Of a stretch of DNA of 64,000 bases, positions 8,481 to 18,308 are shown in pieces. The stretch spans positions 53,909-117,908 of the forward strand of contig NZ_LMFO01000008.1 of NCBI RefSeq assembly GCF_001426865.1, written 5' to 3'. The notes under the pieces were generated by a model. The model searched no databases and had not been told where the DNA came from. It saw nothing but the letters and a program-made list of their open reading frames with translations. The DNA comes from Paenibacillus sp. Root52 (GTDB taxonomy: Bacteria; Bacillota; Bacilli; Paenibacillales; Paenibacillaceae). Both the position numbers and the translations under genes were made by a program. The number at the start of each line of letters is the position of its first letter. Position 1 is the first letter of the stretch.

Positions 8481-8995
8481 TCATTCGACCTCCTTTCATG
8501 TTAGATATTAGGCCTTCATGTCGTATTTTTCCTGTTTATCTCATTCTCATTGTACATGATGTTAACGCTCTCAGGTGGATATGATTGGATATTCATAATC
8601 AAAAGCGGACTTTTTGAATAACCTCTATAACTATACGTGGCTTGGGCTTATCCCATTTCATCTTTACAGGGACAACGTCAAAACAAATGGGGTAACTTGT
8701 GGTCAAACTGTTGAAGTATGTTGCCTGCAAATAGCAGATTGTGGATGTTCAGATGTTATTCGGTAATACGCGGAAAATTGCTGTGCGTGTCATTTTTTAT
8801 ATAAATACGTATTCACTCGTCAGCCCCTGTGGTGAAAGACTATCCATTCGAAATGTCTTGATACGCAAGCCTGGAACATTTTAAATTCACCTCATCTGAA
8901 TGTAGACTTTCAAAAAAATATACCTCCTATATTTACTCTGAAACTTAATTTACAGTAATATACCCATATCATGGTAGATTTGAGGAGGGAACGAT
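8481..8995. other. gene-poor stretch between TelA operon and lipoprotein gene
   Basis: About 515 bases without a supported gene. It must contain the promoter of the XpaC/VWA/TelA operon near its left end and that of the small lipoprotein near its right end. The only recognisable structure is the repeat end at 8597-8624. Confidence 0.5.
8597..8624. repeat. solo end of the 155-bp dispersed repeat
   Basis: Nearly identical to the right end of the element at 1897-2051 (AATCAAAAGCG then ACTTTTTGAA, then AACCT). No matching left end was seen nearby, so this is an isolated fragment. Confidence 0.6.
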
Positions 8996-9319
8996 ATACA
9001 AAGAAACAAGCCTCAGATAATATTTGTTTTTGTAATTCTTGTCCTAATTTTGGAAGGCTGTAGCTTCAAGTCTGATTCTAGCGCAGATACTCAAGTTGTT
9101 AACAGGGCTATGGAGGCAGGAACAACCTATTTCAAAGAAAAATATGATCTTAACGTAAAGTTTACCCGCCACAAATTTAATCCTCCCAGTCTGGGAGCAG
9201 ATGTGGGGCTATATGGACATTTAATAGAAAATACGAATACCGAAGTGTTTCTCCTTATAAACTATGAAACACTTGAAATTGTCACTGCTGCTGTCCCCGA
9301 AGGGCTAATTAACAAATAA
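8996..9319 (+). CDS. small predicted lipoprotein with apparent ATA start codon
   Basis: The frame reads QRNKPQIIFVFVILVLILEGC after its first codon: a charged start, a hydrophobic core and the lipobox LEGC, so the mature protein would be a lipoprotein of about 85 residues. GAGGAGGGA (8982-8990) lies at the right distance from codon 8996, but that codon is ATA, and an in-frame TGA stop at 8981 rules out an upstream start. The first conventional start, TTG at 9050, would remove the signal peptide. Either ATA is used as a rare start or an original ATG has mutated. The mature part (ending VTAAVPEGLINK) was not assigned to a family. Confidence 0.6.
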   Translation: MQRNKPQIIFVFVILVLILEGCSFKSDSSADTQVVNRAMEAGTTYFKEKYDLNVKFTRHKFNPPSLGADVGLYGHLIENTNTEVFLLINYETLEIVTAAVPEGLINK

Positions 9320-9326
9320 TATTTAC

Positions 9327-9355
9327 GGAATGGATTACTTTTTGTGATCCTTTCC
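9327..9355 (+). terminator. terminator of small lipoprotein gene
   Basis: GGAATGGATTAC pairs with GTGATCCTTTCC around a short T loop, just after the stop codon. Confidence 0.5.
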
Positions 9356-9367
9356 TGTATTTAAAAT

Positions 9368-9398
9368 GAAAAATACCCCGGCGAGGTGCCGGAGTATC
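9368..9398 (-). terminator. terminator of GH127 gene
   Basis: On the minus strand ATACTCCGGC pairs with GCCGGGGTAT around ACCTC and is followed by TTTTT. It lies 125 bases past the GH127 stop codon. Confidence 0.65.
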
Positions 9399-9522
9399 GG
9401 AATGGTCAGATTTTCACTTAAACAAGCCTCGTGAACTTGCTTCGGTAAGTTAGCTTAACTTGAATAGCTGCTGGAGTGAATTTTCCAGTTCAGGATATAA
9501 CACCGATTGAATCGCACCCTGG

Positions 9523-11847
9523 TCAAATAATTAGAAATTCCGGTTTGCTTCGTGTGGTGCGAACCTCTGTGACTTTACCGGCACAACCATTGTCACCCAG
9601 CGCCTGGAACGTCACCGTAACAGCTTCCTTGCCTGACGTAACCGTCTCCGGAATATCATAGGCAACATAGAACGTCTCGCCAATCTTGTTCATATGAATC
9701 CGCTGTTCTCCGATAACGACTCCATCGACGATAATATTGAAGTGCCGATCATACCGAATACCCTCACGTTCAAAAGGAGAATGATCTCCGCCCCAATAGG
9801 CTACGCACAGATGATTAGGTGCTGCTGGCTGCACGGCCAGTCGATAGCTGAAGTGAGCCTCACCAGTACCGTACGCTTCTCGCCACATGTGCAGCTTGTT
9901 GCGGCCGTCCGTAGACGAGCCGTTATACTGCGCCTCACGGCAGGTGCCATCCAGCTGGTGTCCAATCTCATCTTGCTGACCGTCCGGCTGAACTCTGTCG
10001 ATGGTGATATCATTCAACACCTTCTCCAGCGCATCCCCTTCATCGTTGAGCGGCCAATACACCGTATAGAACTGATGATGCACATCATAGAACGGAATGA
10101 GCTTCACAGGCTCTCCCGTGGAAGTGACCTCTCCGCTCAGCTCGAAGGTTAACTTGCTCTGATCGAGAACTCGAATCCATTTCCGTACATCCTCTTCCTC
10201 TGTCCAGATGACAGGTACAGGTGCAGTCTTAGGATTCAACGCAGTCTCGTCTACGATCGTATCCACAGGAAGCCCTTCGCTACCAAGTGCACCGGCAAGT
10301 ACAATTGGCCCGTACAGGAATGCTACCTTGTGTTCATCATCTCGGGATGTATACCGACTGAGCGCCATTGGGAGGGTAAAAGTAACGACGTCTCCCTCGC
10401 TCCAGTGACGCGAAAGTGTGATATATCCCGGCTCGCTCTGGGACACGATCTGTTGCGTGTCCCCATTCACCATGACCGTCATCGGCTCTTGGAGCCAGGA
10501 TGGAACGCGCAGCTTCAGATTCGCCGAGGCGTTGCCTCCGGTAATCGTCAGGGTCCCTTTTTCCGAATAAGGGAAATCGGTGTTCAGCTTCAATGACAAT
10601 CCTTGTGAAGTCCAGTCTAGCGTAGAGGCAATGTACAGGTTCACATACAGGTTATCGTCTTCCTCGAAATAGATCGCTTCAGCATACTTCCCCGGATTCT
10701 CCATGCCTGATCCTGTGCAGCACCACCATGCGGTATCGTGAGTTCCGTAGATTTTGTAATGTCCTTGGAGCGTTGAAGCAAAGTACGTTTTGTTCCCTGT
10801 ATCCGGATCTTGGGTGCCTAAAATGTGATTGTAGACAGCGTTCTCATAATAGTCCATGTATGCATGATCTGGGTTCCAAGTGAAGAGTTGTTTCGTTAAC
10901 TGCATCATGTTGTGGGTACAGCAGCTCTCTCCTGTTTTGATCCCTAGACTCTCCATGCCCTTCGCCTCATAATGCTCCGAAATGCTCGTTGCACCAAAGA
11001 CATAAGAACGGTGATGTATGGTCGTATCCCAGAAAAATTCAGCCGCTGTGCGGTAGCTCTCGTGGGAATGATCTTGATTATAAATCTCCGCTGCTCCGAT
11101 CACTTTCGGAATTTGAGTATTGGCATGCATCCCCTGAAGCTCATCCTTCTGCTGCTCTAGTGGCGCCAAAATGGTCTGATGAGTAAAGCGTTTTGCTGTC
11201 TCCAGATAGACCGCTTTCCCCGTCATGCCGTATAACTGAGCAAATACCTCATTCATGCCCCCGTGCTCGCACTGAAGCATCTTCTGTACCTGCTCATCCG
11301 TCATGCCCTGTAATCCTGCCACTGCCCAATCTGCAAAACGAATAACAACCTGAAGTGCCTCTTCATTCGCTGTCAGCCTATATGCATCGATAAGTCCACG
11401 ATAGATTTTATGCACACTGTACCAAGGAACCCAATACTCTCCGATGTTAAAACCACCAATGTGCTCAGCTTGAAATCCAATGATAAATGCTTGCTCAGGC
11501 AGGCCGCCAATAAAACCACTACCTGTCGTCTGCTGAATACCAGCCAATTCACTGACTGCATAGTCTAATCTACGCTTCAACTCCTCATTGCCCGTCGCCT
11601 GATAGGTCACAGCGAGCGCAGACATGTAATGCCCTAAAGAATGTCCACTGATAGAACGCGCCTCCCAGCCGGCGTAACGCTCCTTACGTGCAGTTAATCC
11701 ATGTGCCTCATAACATGGGGCAAGGAATCGATCCATTTCCAGTGATAAGAGATATTGCTCTCCCACATGCTGTGACGTGCGGAATACGCTATCCGACAGA
11801 TCGACCTGTGCAGGACTCAAAAATCCTCTGTTCGTTTGTGTAATCAA
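9523..11847 (-). CDS. glycoside hydrolase family 127 (beta-L-arabinofuranosidase-like)
   Basis: The 774-residue protein matches the DUF1680/GH127 family, whose founding member HypBA1 removes beta-L-arabinofuranose. These enzymes use zinc-bound cysteines with a cysteine nucleophile. The cysteine-rich motifs are present as GESCCTHNMMQL and AWWCCTGSGMENPGKYAE. The N-terminal half is an alpha/alpha barrel (HSLGHYMSA, YSVHKIYRGL), followed by beta-sandwich domains. There is no signal peptide, so it acts in the cytoplasm on imported oligosaccharides. The start is TTG, seven bases after GAGGAGG. A divergent AraC-type gene 187 bases away probably controls it. Other GH127 activities cannot be excluded. 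Confidence 0.88.
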   Translation of the reverse strand: MITQTNRGFLSPAQVDLSDSVFRTSQHVGEQYLLSLEMDRFLAPCYEAHGLTARKERYAGWEARSISGHSLGHYMSALAVTYQATGNEELKRRLDYAVSELAGIQQTTGSGFIGGLPEQAFIIGFQAEHIGGFNIGEYWVPWYSVHKIYRGLIDAYRLTANEEALQVVIRFADWAVAGLQGMTDEQVQKMLQCEHGGMNEVFAQLYGMTGKAVYLETAKRFTHQTILAPLEQQKDELQGMHANTQIPKVIGAAEIYNQDHSHESYRTAAEFFWDTTIHHRSYVFGATSISEHYEAKGMESLGIKTGESCCTHNMMQLTKQLFTWNPDHAYMDYYENAVYNHILGTQDPDTGNKTYFASTLQGHYKIYGTHDTAWWCCTGSGMENPGKYAEAIYFEEDDNLYVNLYIASTLDWTSQGLSLKLNTDFPYSEKGTLTITGGNASANLKLRVPSWLQEPMTVMVNGDTQQIVSQSEPGYITLSRHWSEGDVVTFTLPMALSRYTSRDDEHKVAFLYGPIVLAGALGSEGLPVDTIVDETALNPKTAPVPVIWTEEEDVRKWIRVLDQSKLTFELSGEVTSTGEPVKLIPFYDVHHQFYTVYWPLNDEGDALEKVLNDITIDRVQPDGQQDEIGHQLDGTCREAQYNGSSTDGRNKLHMWREAYGTGEAHFSYRLAVQPAAPNHLCVAYWGGDHSPFEREGIRYDRHFNIIVDGVVIGEQRIHMNKIGETFYVAYDIPETVTSGKEAVTVTFQALGDNGCAGKVTEVRTTRSKPEFLII

Positions 11848-12034
11848 CTGATTTCCTCCTCATGAACTGTAATCATGTATTTTCCATCTGAGTAAAAAGG
11901 ATAAAATCCGTTGTTTCTACATCTCGTATTGATTAGCCAGACACCTCCGGTAAACCTTGTACTTCCTCATATTATCAAATAAAATACAAATGAATCAGAC
12001 TCAGAATCCAAGAAAAGGTGGATAAATCCGTCCT

Positions 12035-12802
12035 ATGCCAAAGCTATTGGAACATTACCTCTGCGGGAAATTTATTTCGGAGGGGAACTGGACACATATG
12101 AAGCGCAGCATGCCCTTTCAAGAGATCATTTTGATGTTAGAGGGAGAGATGTACATTGCCGAGGAAGATCAGAAGTATATCGTGCGTCCAAATGACATGT
12201 TATTCCTTCAATCCGGGCGCCAGCATTATGGATATCAGACCAGTGACGCACCGGTAAGCTTCTACTGGGTTCATTATGACACGCAGCAGCTGGAGTTTCT
12301 GTCGTATCCTACTTATTCCACAATCCAGGTACCGTCAACGGCGAATCAGTTATTCAAGCAGCTTCTGCATGTCTCTTCGTTCTCATCGGAGGAATCAGAT
12401 GCGGCGTTATTGCTGTTATTGAAGGAGCTGGAGCGTAATACCAAGTCTGACTATCGTGCACATAATGCCATTGTGGATCATATCTGCAAATGGATTGACC
12501 TTCATATCCATACGGATGTTACGGTAGCGAAAGTAGCGGAGACGTTTAATTTCAACAAGGACTATATCTCCAAAATGGTAAAGCGCGAGAAAGGCGTAGG
12601 TCTCAAAACGTATATTCTGACTCAGCGCATCAATCGAGCCAAACAAATGCTGCTGAATACTAATGCAAGTGTGAAGGAGATCGCTGGAGCATGCGGATTC
12701 TCAGACTACAAACTATTCCTACGAATGTTTAAGCAATATGAAGGGCTCACCCCTTCGGAGTATCGCAACCATCTCTACCACACGCAATTGAATCGTAAGT
12801 AG
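12035..12802 (+). CDS. AraC-family regulator of the GH127 gene
   Basis: A 255-residue regulator. The N-terminal half is a cupin-like sugar-sensing arm (PFQEIILMLEGEMYIAEE, then PNDMLFLQSGRQHYGYQ). The last 100 residues hold two helix-turn-helices of the AraC/XylS type (VTVAKVAETFNFNKDYISKM and the later KEIAGACGFSDYKLFLRMF followed by GLTPSEYR). It is divergent from the GH127 glycosidase, the usual layout for a local activator. The ribosome site (AAGGTGG) is a little far from the ATG, so translation may be weak. Confidence 0.88.
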   Translation: MPKLLEHYLCGKFISEGNWTHMKRSMPFQEIILMLEGEMYIAEEDQKYIVRPNDMLFLQSGRQHYGYQTSDAPVSFYWVHYDTQQLEFLSYPTYSTIQVPSTANQLFKQLLHVSSFSSEESDAALLLLLKELERNTKSDYRAHNAIVDHICKWIDLHIHTDVTVAKVAETFNFNKDYISKMVKREKGVGLKTYILTQRINRAKQMLLNTNASVKEIAGACGFSDYKLFLRMFKQYEGLTPSEYRNHLYHTQLNRK

Positions 12803-12842
12803 GACAATTATGGAGAATACGGTCTTCGTACGCATGACAAAA

Positions 12843-12917
12843 AACCACCTCCTATTTCGCTGTCCCTCATGGCTAGAATGCAGTCCAACATTCGAGAGAA
12901 CCGTTCATAGGTGGTGG
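12843..12917. terminator. imperfect hairpin between convergent genes
   Basis: AACCACCTCCTAT pairs with ATAGGTGGTGG with one mismatch, enclosing about 50 bases. It lies between the AraC-type gene and the converging butanediol dehydrogenase gene. No clear T-run is visible. Confidence 0.35.
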
Positions 12918-13065
12918 CTTCTGGTGTGACATGGAGTGACTAAGGGCTAGTGCCTAGGTCGGTACAAATCAGTACATCTAATCCGTTATGATATTGAGAG
13001 GTAAGCTTATGCGAAATGGGTTCGCATGGAACTAGGTTTATCTGTTACTTACATTTACCTACTCA

Positions 13066-14109
13066 TTACCCGTTAATTTCGATGAGGATTTTGGCGTGGC
13101 TCTTATCGGACATGAGCAGCTCAAGCCCTTCTTCCACGATATTGTCGAGTTTGATTTTCTTCGTAATAACCTGCTTCACATCCAGTGCTCCTTCTGCGAT
13201 CAAAGAAACCACTTCTGGGAAAATGTGACGATACGCCAGTGTAGAAGTCAGGTTCGCTTCCTTCACCAACAGCTCGAAGAAGTTCACTTGAAGTGGTGTT
13301 GGAATAGCCGCAATGACGACAACCTCTCCGCCTTTTTTGATCACGGCAATGGCGCTGTCCATTGTTGGCTGCACACCTGCAGCTTCATAAGCAACGTCAA
13401 TCCCACCGGATTGCTGTAGAATGGTTTCCGTTGCATTCACTTGAGCACTATTTACCGGAATAGCGCCCAGCTTCGCTGCCAGGTTCAGACGCTCATCAAA
13501 CACATCGACCGCATAGATTTCGGATGCTCCAGCCGCTTTTGCTGACAAGATTGTCAACAGTCCGATTGGACCAGCACCGTATACGGCAACCTTCTGTCCC
13601 ACTTTTAGCTTGCTGTGACGAACGGCATGAAGGGCAACGGCTGTAGGCTCGACAAGTGCTCCTTCTTCAAAGGATACGTTATCTGGCAGAGCATGTACCA
13701 TATAGGATTCGACCACAACATATTCTGCAAAGCCGCCGTCCCCATTCAAGCCAACAAAACCAAATTGTGTACATTGATTGTAACGTCCTTGGATACAGTA
13801 TTCGCATTTTCCGCAATGATACAATGGCTCTACAACGACACGGTCTCCTACATTGATTCCGCTTACATGATCACCCAGTTCACTAACTACTCCGGCAAAC
13901 TCGTGACCCAGTGTGAGCGGTGCATTCTGTCCGGATAGCGGATGTTTATCCCCTTCTTGTATACCAACACCATGGTGATACGCGTGCAAGTCACTGCCAC
14001 AGATTCCAGCATACTGCACTTTAATTTTCACTTGCCCCGCTTGTGCTGCCTTTACCTCCCGCTCTTCAACGCGGACATCTTTTTTTCCATACCATACTGC
14101 TGCTTTCAT
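13066..14109 (-). CDS. bdhA: (R,R)-butanediol dehydrogenase-like zinc alcohol dehydrogenase
   Basis: The 347-residue protein is a medium-chain, zinc-dependent dehydrogenase. It has the catalytic zinc ligands CGSD and GHEFAG, the structural zinc site CGKCEYCIQGRYNQC, and the Rossmann motif GAGPIGLL near residue 175. Its C-terminal part (YRHIFPEVVSLIAEG, VITKKIKLD, VEEGLE) closely follows Bacillus BdhA, which interconverts acetoin and 2,3-butanediol with NAD(H). Related sorbitol or threonine dehydrogenases remain possible. The ATG at 14109 after AAGGGG is chosen over longer upstream starts. A LysR gene lies divergently upstream. Confidence 0.85.
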   Translation of the reverse strand: MKAAVWYGKKDVRVEEREVKAAQAGQVKIKVQYAGICGSDLHAYHHGVGIQEGDKHPLSGQNAPLTLGHEFAGVVSELGDHVSGINVGDRVVVEPLYHCGKCEYCIQGRYNQCTQFGFVGLNGDGGFAEYVVVESYMVHALPDNVSFEEGALVEPTAVALHAVRHSKLKVGQKVAVYGAGPIGLLTILSAKAAGASEIYAVDVFDERLNLAAKLGAIPVNSAQVNATETILQQSGGIDVAYEAAGVQPTMDSAIAVIKKGGEVVVIAAIPTPLQVNFFELLVKEANLTSTLAYRHIFPEVVSLIAEGALDVKQVITKKIKLDNIVEEGLELLMSDKSHAKILIEING

Positions 14110-14198
14110 TGAATGCATCCCCTTTTTATCATTTATAAGATGAACACAACTTCTATTCTTAGTATAGCCCTGTTCAAACATTATTCATATTTATAGAT

Positions 14199-14216
14199 AC
14201 TAATGTTAATATTAGT
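14199..14216. promoter_or_regulatory. palindromic operator candidate for LysR regulator
   Basis: ACTAAT and ATTAGT form a perfect inverted repeat with six bases between them, in the divergent region between the butanediol dehydrogenase and LysR genes. LysR regulators usually bind such AT-rich dyads with a T-N11-A core. Confidence 0.45.
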
Positions 14217-14245
14217 TATAGTAATACAAATACGGAGATGAATAC

Positions 14246-15151
14246 ATGAACCTTGAACAGCTTGAATACGTTGTTGAAATTGCCAAAACGAAATCATTTT
14301 CTGCTGCTTCCGCGAATCTGCACATCACCCAATCCGCAATTAGCCAATCGATTCATCGACTTGAAAAAGAACTGGATCTTACGCTTTTTGAACGCTCACG
14401 CAGCGGTACGTTCCCTACGGTAGAAGGCAAACGGTTTATAGCCAAAGCCATGGATATTCTCCAGCGTGTAGATGATCTGAAAACGATGAATATCGAAGCT
14501 TCCGCCTTGACAGGTGAGCTTCATGTAGCTACTTTTCCCAGTGTCATGCCCTACTTGGTTCAGGCTACAGCCGAGATGAAAATCGAACATCCCCAATTGG
14601 ATATCTCGATTGAAGAAAAGGGTTCGATGGAGATTATCAAGGATATCCGCAGCAACAAGACACATCTCGGGTTCATCGCAATCTATACGAAACAACTACG
14701 CGAGTTCGACGGACTACACTTCATCCCCATGTACTCGGGCAAGCTTATCGTATGCACCCATCACCACTCGGAGCTAGCGAAGTTGAATCGGGTCACACCT
14801 GAACAACTCAAGCTCCATAAGCTCGCATTGTACCGCGATGGATTCGTTGATGATTTTATCCAAGACTTCACCTATGATCACGGCCCACTCTCTATTTTGT
14901 TCCGCACCAATAATTCCGAAGCCATTACAACGGTTCTCGGAAGTAATATGGCAGCAACCATCGGACATGACTTCTCCTTCTACCAACATCCATTGTGGAA
15001 AGAGGGCGTACTCAAACTCATTGAAATCACAGGCATTGATCAACCCAAGATGCAGATTGGATTCGTGCAGGCAGAGTCGAAGGAAATTGCTCTGGCAGCA
15101 GAGCGATTTACGTTAAAGTTCAGACAGGCTATTGAGCTGGGACATTTATAA
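14246..15151 (+). CDS. LysR-family regulator, divergent from butanediol dehydrogenase
   Basis: A 301-residue LysR regulator. The N-terminal winged helix-turn-helix reads MNLEQLEYVVEIAKTKSFS, then AAANLHITQSAISQSIHRLE-like residues and LFERSRSG. The C-terminal 200 residues form the two-lobed effector-binding domain. The gene is divergent from bdhA with a palindrome in the shared promoter. This layout resembles Bacillus AlsR-type control of acetoin and butanediol metabolism, but the effector is not shown by sequence. Confidence 0.88.
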   Translation: MNLEQLEYVVEIAKTKSFSAASANLHITQSAISQSIHRLEKELDLTLFERSRSGTFPTVEGKRFIAKAMDILQRVDDLKTMNIEASALTGELHVATFPSVMPYLVQATAEMKIEHPQLDISIEEKGSMEIIKDIRSNKTHLGFIAIYTKQLREFDGLHFIPMYSGKLIVCTHHHSELAKLNRVTPEQLKLHKLALYRDGFVDDFIQDFTYDHGPLSILFRTNNSEAITTVLGSNMAATIGHDFSFYQHPLWKEGVLKLIEITGIDQPKMQIGFVQAESKEIALAAERFTLKFRQAIELGHL

Positions 15152-15156
15152 TAACT

Positions 15157-15220
15157 AAAAACACCCTACTTTCAGTCGATATCTGCATGAACACAGCTCG
15201 ACTAAGGAGTAGGGTGTTTT
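15157..15220. terminator. bidirectional terminator, LysR gene / chemoreceptor
   Basis: AAAACACCCTACT (15157-15170) pairs with AGTAGGGTGTTTT (15208-15220); an inner AGTCGA/TCGACT stem supports it. A-rich and T-rich ends make it usable from both sides. Confidence 0.8.
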
Positions 15221-15252
15221 AATAACGTTACACATATTACGTTTATTTCATT

Positions 15253-17007
15253 CTATACTTTGACTTTCTTCACTGCTTCGCTCATCTCATGCGTCTGTTG
15301 CTGTAGTACATTGGATGCCTCCAATACCTTCTGGAACATCGCAGATTGTTCACGGGTTAAACGATAGATATCGTCCGAATGATCCGAAACGCCGGATGAG
15401 ATCTCGGAGATCGTGTTCACAGATGCAGCTGCTTCCTCGGATCCCGCGGATATTTCTTCTGCTGCAGCAGAGACTTCCTGAATTCGCTGGGTTACGAGTC
15501 GCAATGCGTCAACCACTTGTGTAAAAGCAATCTCCGCATCTGCAGTCAGAGTTACACCCTGACCTATCTCCTGTGCCGTTACATTCATCTGTGTCCCAAT
15601 CTGTTCGGACTCTTGCTGAATACCCGTTAGCAAATCCGATATGGTCTGTACAGATGAACTCGAAGCTTCTGCCAGCTTTCTCACCTCATCCGCCACAATC
15701 GAGAAGCCTCTTCCATGCTCTCCAGCATGAGCAGCCTCTATTGAAGCATTGAGTGCAAGCAGCTTCGTCTGGGAGGCAAAATCCCGCAGCGTGTGCAAAG
15801 CGCCACCAATCTCCTGCGAATAGTTACTTAGCACTTGAACCAATGCTACCACTTCTCCCGCAACCGCGGATATATTCTCCATCTGTTTCTTCATATCTGT
15901 CATGCTCTGCTTACCCAATTGTGCTGTAGCAAGCGTCGTAGTCGCCGCGTCCGACACGGCTGTGGAGGACTCGGATATGTCCGTTATGCCTTTAGCAATC
16001 TCTTCCATCGCGTGAGCACTATCACTTGCGCCCTGCTTCTGTGTATGTGCGCCCTGTCTAATCTGTTGCACAGCATAATCCACAGTTTTACTCATGACCA
16101 ACATCTCTTCTGCGTTCCGATTGAACTCCTCAGTGGATTCGGCGAGAATATCTGTAGTTACAGACACACCCGCGACCATATCACTCACGATTTTATTTAA
16201 ATTTCCAGACATCTGGGTCATTGCTGTAAACGTACTACCAATCTCATCTTGGCTGCGAAGTGGGTATCCTGTCAAAATCCGATTTGCTTCTGCCAGTTCA
16301 CCTTGCGCCATTCGTTCTACACTTGCTTTTAGTGGTTGCAACGGTCGCAGACCTCTTACGATAAACCATAATACAATGGCAATTCCCGCGAGTGTAATGA
16401 ACAACAGCACTGCATAGAAAGGAATACTCGAGGTCATAATATCCGACTCGATCGTTCCGATAACTGATACAGCCGTATCGATACCGATTACACCTACTAG
16501 ACCACCGTTGTTATCCATAATCGGAGCATAAGAGGATATGTATTCGCCATATTCTTCGTTATTAATAATGGATGAACTTGCTGTGTTCCCCTGCCGCAAC
16601 TCGGCCACAGCATCTGAAGGAATGTCCGTTACTTCATTAATTGCGGATGCTTTATCTGGGTCCTTGATCCCATCCACCATCATGAGTGGTGTATCCTTGT
16701 CATCTATTTTTGCATAGTACACGTACATTGCGCCGATCCTTACACGAAAATCATCTAGTTCATCTCGTATCTTCAGAAATGTACTATTTTCTTGTGGATC
16801 TTGCACAAATTCTACATAGGGCTCCTTATCTAACTGACTTACATAACTTTGAGCTATCTGAATGTTGTAACTTGAGATTGCCTTCTGTGCAGCCAATTTT
16901 GTATTAGCCAACTGAAGCAACATACTTCCTGCAGATAGTACCAGCATGACAAGTGTAACGATGGCAACTATGCGGACAACTAAACGTTTTCTGAACACTC
17001 CGATCAT
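15253..17007 (-). CDS. methyl-accepting chemotaxis protein
   Basis: A 584-residue chemoreceptor. It has one N-terminal membrane helix (about residues 9-30), an extracellular Cache-like sensor ([20 protein letters not shown]), a second helix near residues 185-210, a HAMP linker, and a long coiled-coil signalling domain. The hairpin tip is [20 protein letters not shown] followed by RKLAE, which contacts CheA and CheW. It is a single transmembrane receptor for an unknown ligand. The start at 17007 is chosen because AGGAAGAGGAG precedes it, whereas the longer frame at 17028 has no ribosome site. Confidence 0.92.
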   Translation of the reverse strand: MIGVFRKRLVVRIVAIVTLVMLVLSAGSMLLQLANTKLAAQKAISSYNIQIAQSYVSQLDKEPYVEFVQDPQENSTFLKIRDELDDFRVRIGAMYVYYAKIDDKDTPLMMVDGIKDPDKASAINEVTDIPSDAVAELRQGNTASSSIINNEEYGEYISSYAPIMDNNGGLVGVIGIDTAVSVIGTIESDIMTSSIPFYAVLLFITLAGIAIVLWFIVRGLRPLQPLKASVERMAQGELAEANRILTGYPLRSQDEIGSTFTAMTQMSGNLNKIVSDMVAGVSVTTDILAESTEEFNRNAEEMLVMSKTVDYAVQQIRQGAHTQKQGASDSAHAMEEIAKGITDISESSTAVSDAATTTLATAQLGKQSMTDMKKQMENISAVAGEVVALVQVLSNYSQEIGGALHTLRDFASQTKLLALNASIEAAHAGEHGRGFSIVADEVRKLAEASSSSVQTISDLLTGIQQESEQIGTQMNVTAQEIGQGVTLTADAEIAFTQVVDALRLVTQRIQEVSAAAEEISAGSEEAAASVNTISEISSGVSDHSDDIYRLTREQSAMFQKVLEASNVLQQQTHEMSEAVKKVKV

Positions 17008-17179
17008 TCGCTCCTCTTCCTCCCACATCCGTGTAAGCCTTTTCGACTAGCCCATACCCAATTTCACCATGCTTGAAGCACTATGTAATGTGAAAATAGT
17101 ATACGAATATGTCGATTTTCGCAAGAAAATATTGGGTTGACATAAATAAGGGAATTTTCTTCATTAAGTACACAGAAAA

Positions 17180-17219
17180 AAAGGCTTACTCCTCTACTTT
17201 ACAGTGGGAATAAGCCTTT
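17180..17219 (-). terminator. terminator of anti-sigma gene
   Basis: AAAGGCTTA pairs with TAAGCCTTT; on the minus strand it lies 80 bases past the anti-sigma gene stop and is followed by a run of T. Confidence 0.65.
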
Positions 17220-17297
17220 AATTTTGGAGGTGAGGTGATATCTTTATACAACTATTTTAGCGATTCAAATTTATACATATCAGCTCTAAGCAAACTC

Positions 17298-18308
17298 TTA
17301 ATATTTGTCCACTACGGCTCCCAGAGTTACTCCTCTCACATAAGGCTGTCCATTTAGGGATTGAAGCTCCTGTGCTGTTCCAGTAACAACGACTCCTAGA
17401 ATTCGAATATCACTCTCATCGGGTTTATCCTTATCCTTCTTCAAATAATTATAAATTCGATTGAACTCATAATCATACTGTCCATTCAATTGAACGCCTC
17501 GCTCTAATGCATCCAAAAACTTCTTCTCGCTCACTTCAATTGGATCAGTATGGAAGATCCCAAATCCCTTAACCCAATCTCCAATATCAGGACTCGCATA
17601 GCTCTGATTACCATTACCATCGATGTAAGGATCATAAAACGCCTTGTTATCGTATGTGTCCACCCAATACCAGGTTTGAGTTAACCCTGGAGGGGTCAGT
17701 TTCTTCACTTCATTTAGCGAATAGTCCTTGTCAAAGGAAATCGCCATTTCTACCCGCTTGTCTGAACCCATTTCTTGAAGTAAAGGAAGATCATTTAAGA
17801 TTTTCCCGTTATAATTCACCTGTGGAATGTAAAATAACATCTCTCTTTGTCCATTCAACCCGTTGTAGCTACGTGTATACTCATAACCTTCCTTTTTCAT
17901 ATTCTCATCTGGTAACGAAATAAGTTGTGAGACATCCCCACTCAACGTTGAAAAGTTCAAGAAAGGGAACACTTGATAATTGTATTTTTTATCTGACCAA
18001 GGTATAGGCACACCATCAATCACTTTAGCTGTATACGTCTGCAGGGTGCCATTCAGAATACCACTGTAGTTCACTTGACCTGTCTGAACCTCATTAGGCC
18101 CGCTGATCTGGTTCATAATCTGCTCGCTGTTCATCGCACGGTTAAAGCTCTTCGTTGTTAGATACTGATTGCCTAGCATTAATCCAAACAAAGCTATCAC
18201 TGAAACCAGTAACGAAATGAGTACCGTGCGAATCGTCGATTTCCACTTTGCTTTCTTAATCATTTGGCTAATATTCATTGAATCTTCCTCGTTGTTTAAT
18301 CCTTTCAC
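17298..18308 (-). CDS. membrane anti-sigma factor
   Basis: This 336-residue protein has a short cytoplasmic N terminus (about 40 residues), one membrane helix (TVLISLLVSVIALFGLML) and a large extracellular domain. That domain has the features of the sigma-factor-regulator C-terminal family found in Bacillales. The gene overlaps the ECF sigma gene in a GTGA arrangement, with the GTG start at 18308 and the sigma stop at 18305, which implies coupled translation. The cytoplasmic part should bind the sigma factor and the outer domain should sense an envelope signal. An internal start near 18278 is possible but less coupled. Confidence 0.8.
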   Translation of the reverse strand: MKGLNNEEDSMNISQMIKKAKWKSTIRTVLISLLVSVIALFGLMLGNQYLTTKSFNRAMNSEQIMNQISGPNEVQTGQVNYSGILNGTLQTYTAKVIDGVPIPWSDKKYNYQVFPFLNFSTLSGDVSQLISLPDENMKKEGYEYTRSYNGLNGQREMLFYIPQVNYNGKILNDLPLLQEMGSDKRVEMAISFDKDYSLNEVKKLTPPGLTQTWYWVDTYDNKAFYDPYIDGNGNQSYASPDIGDWVKGFGIFHTDPIEVSEKKFLDALERGVQLNGQYDYEFNRIYNYLKKDKDKPDESDIRILGVVVTGTAQELQSLNGQPYVRGVTLGAVVDKY

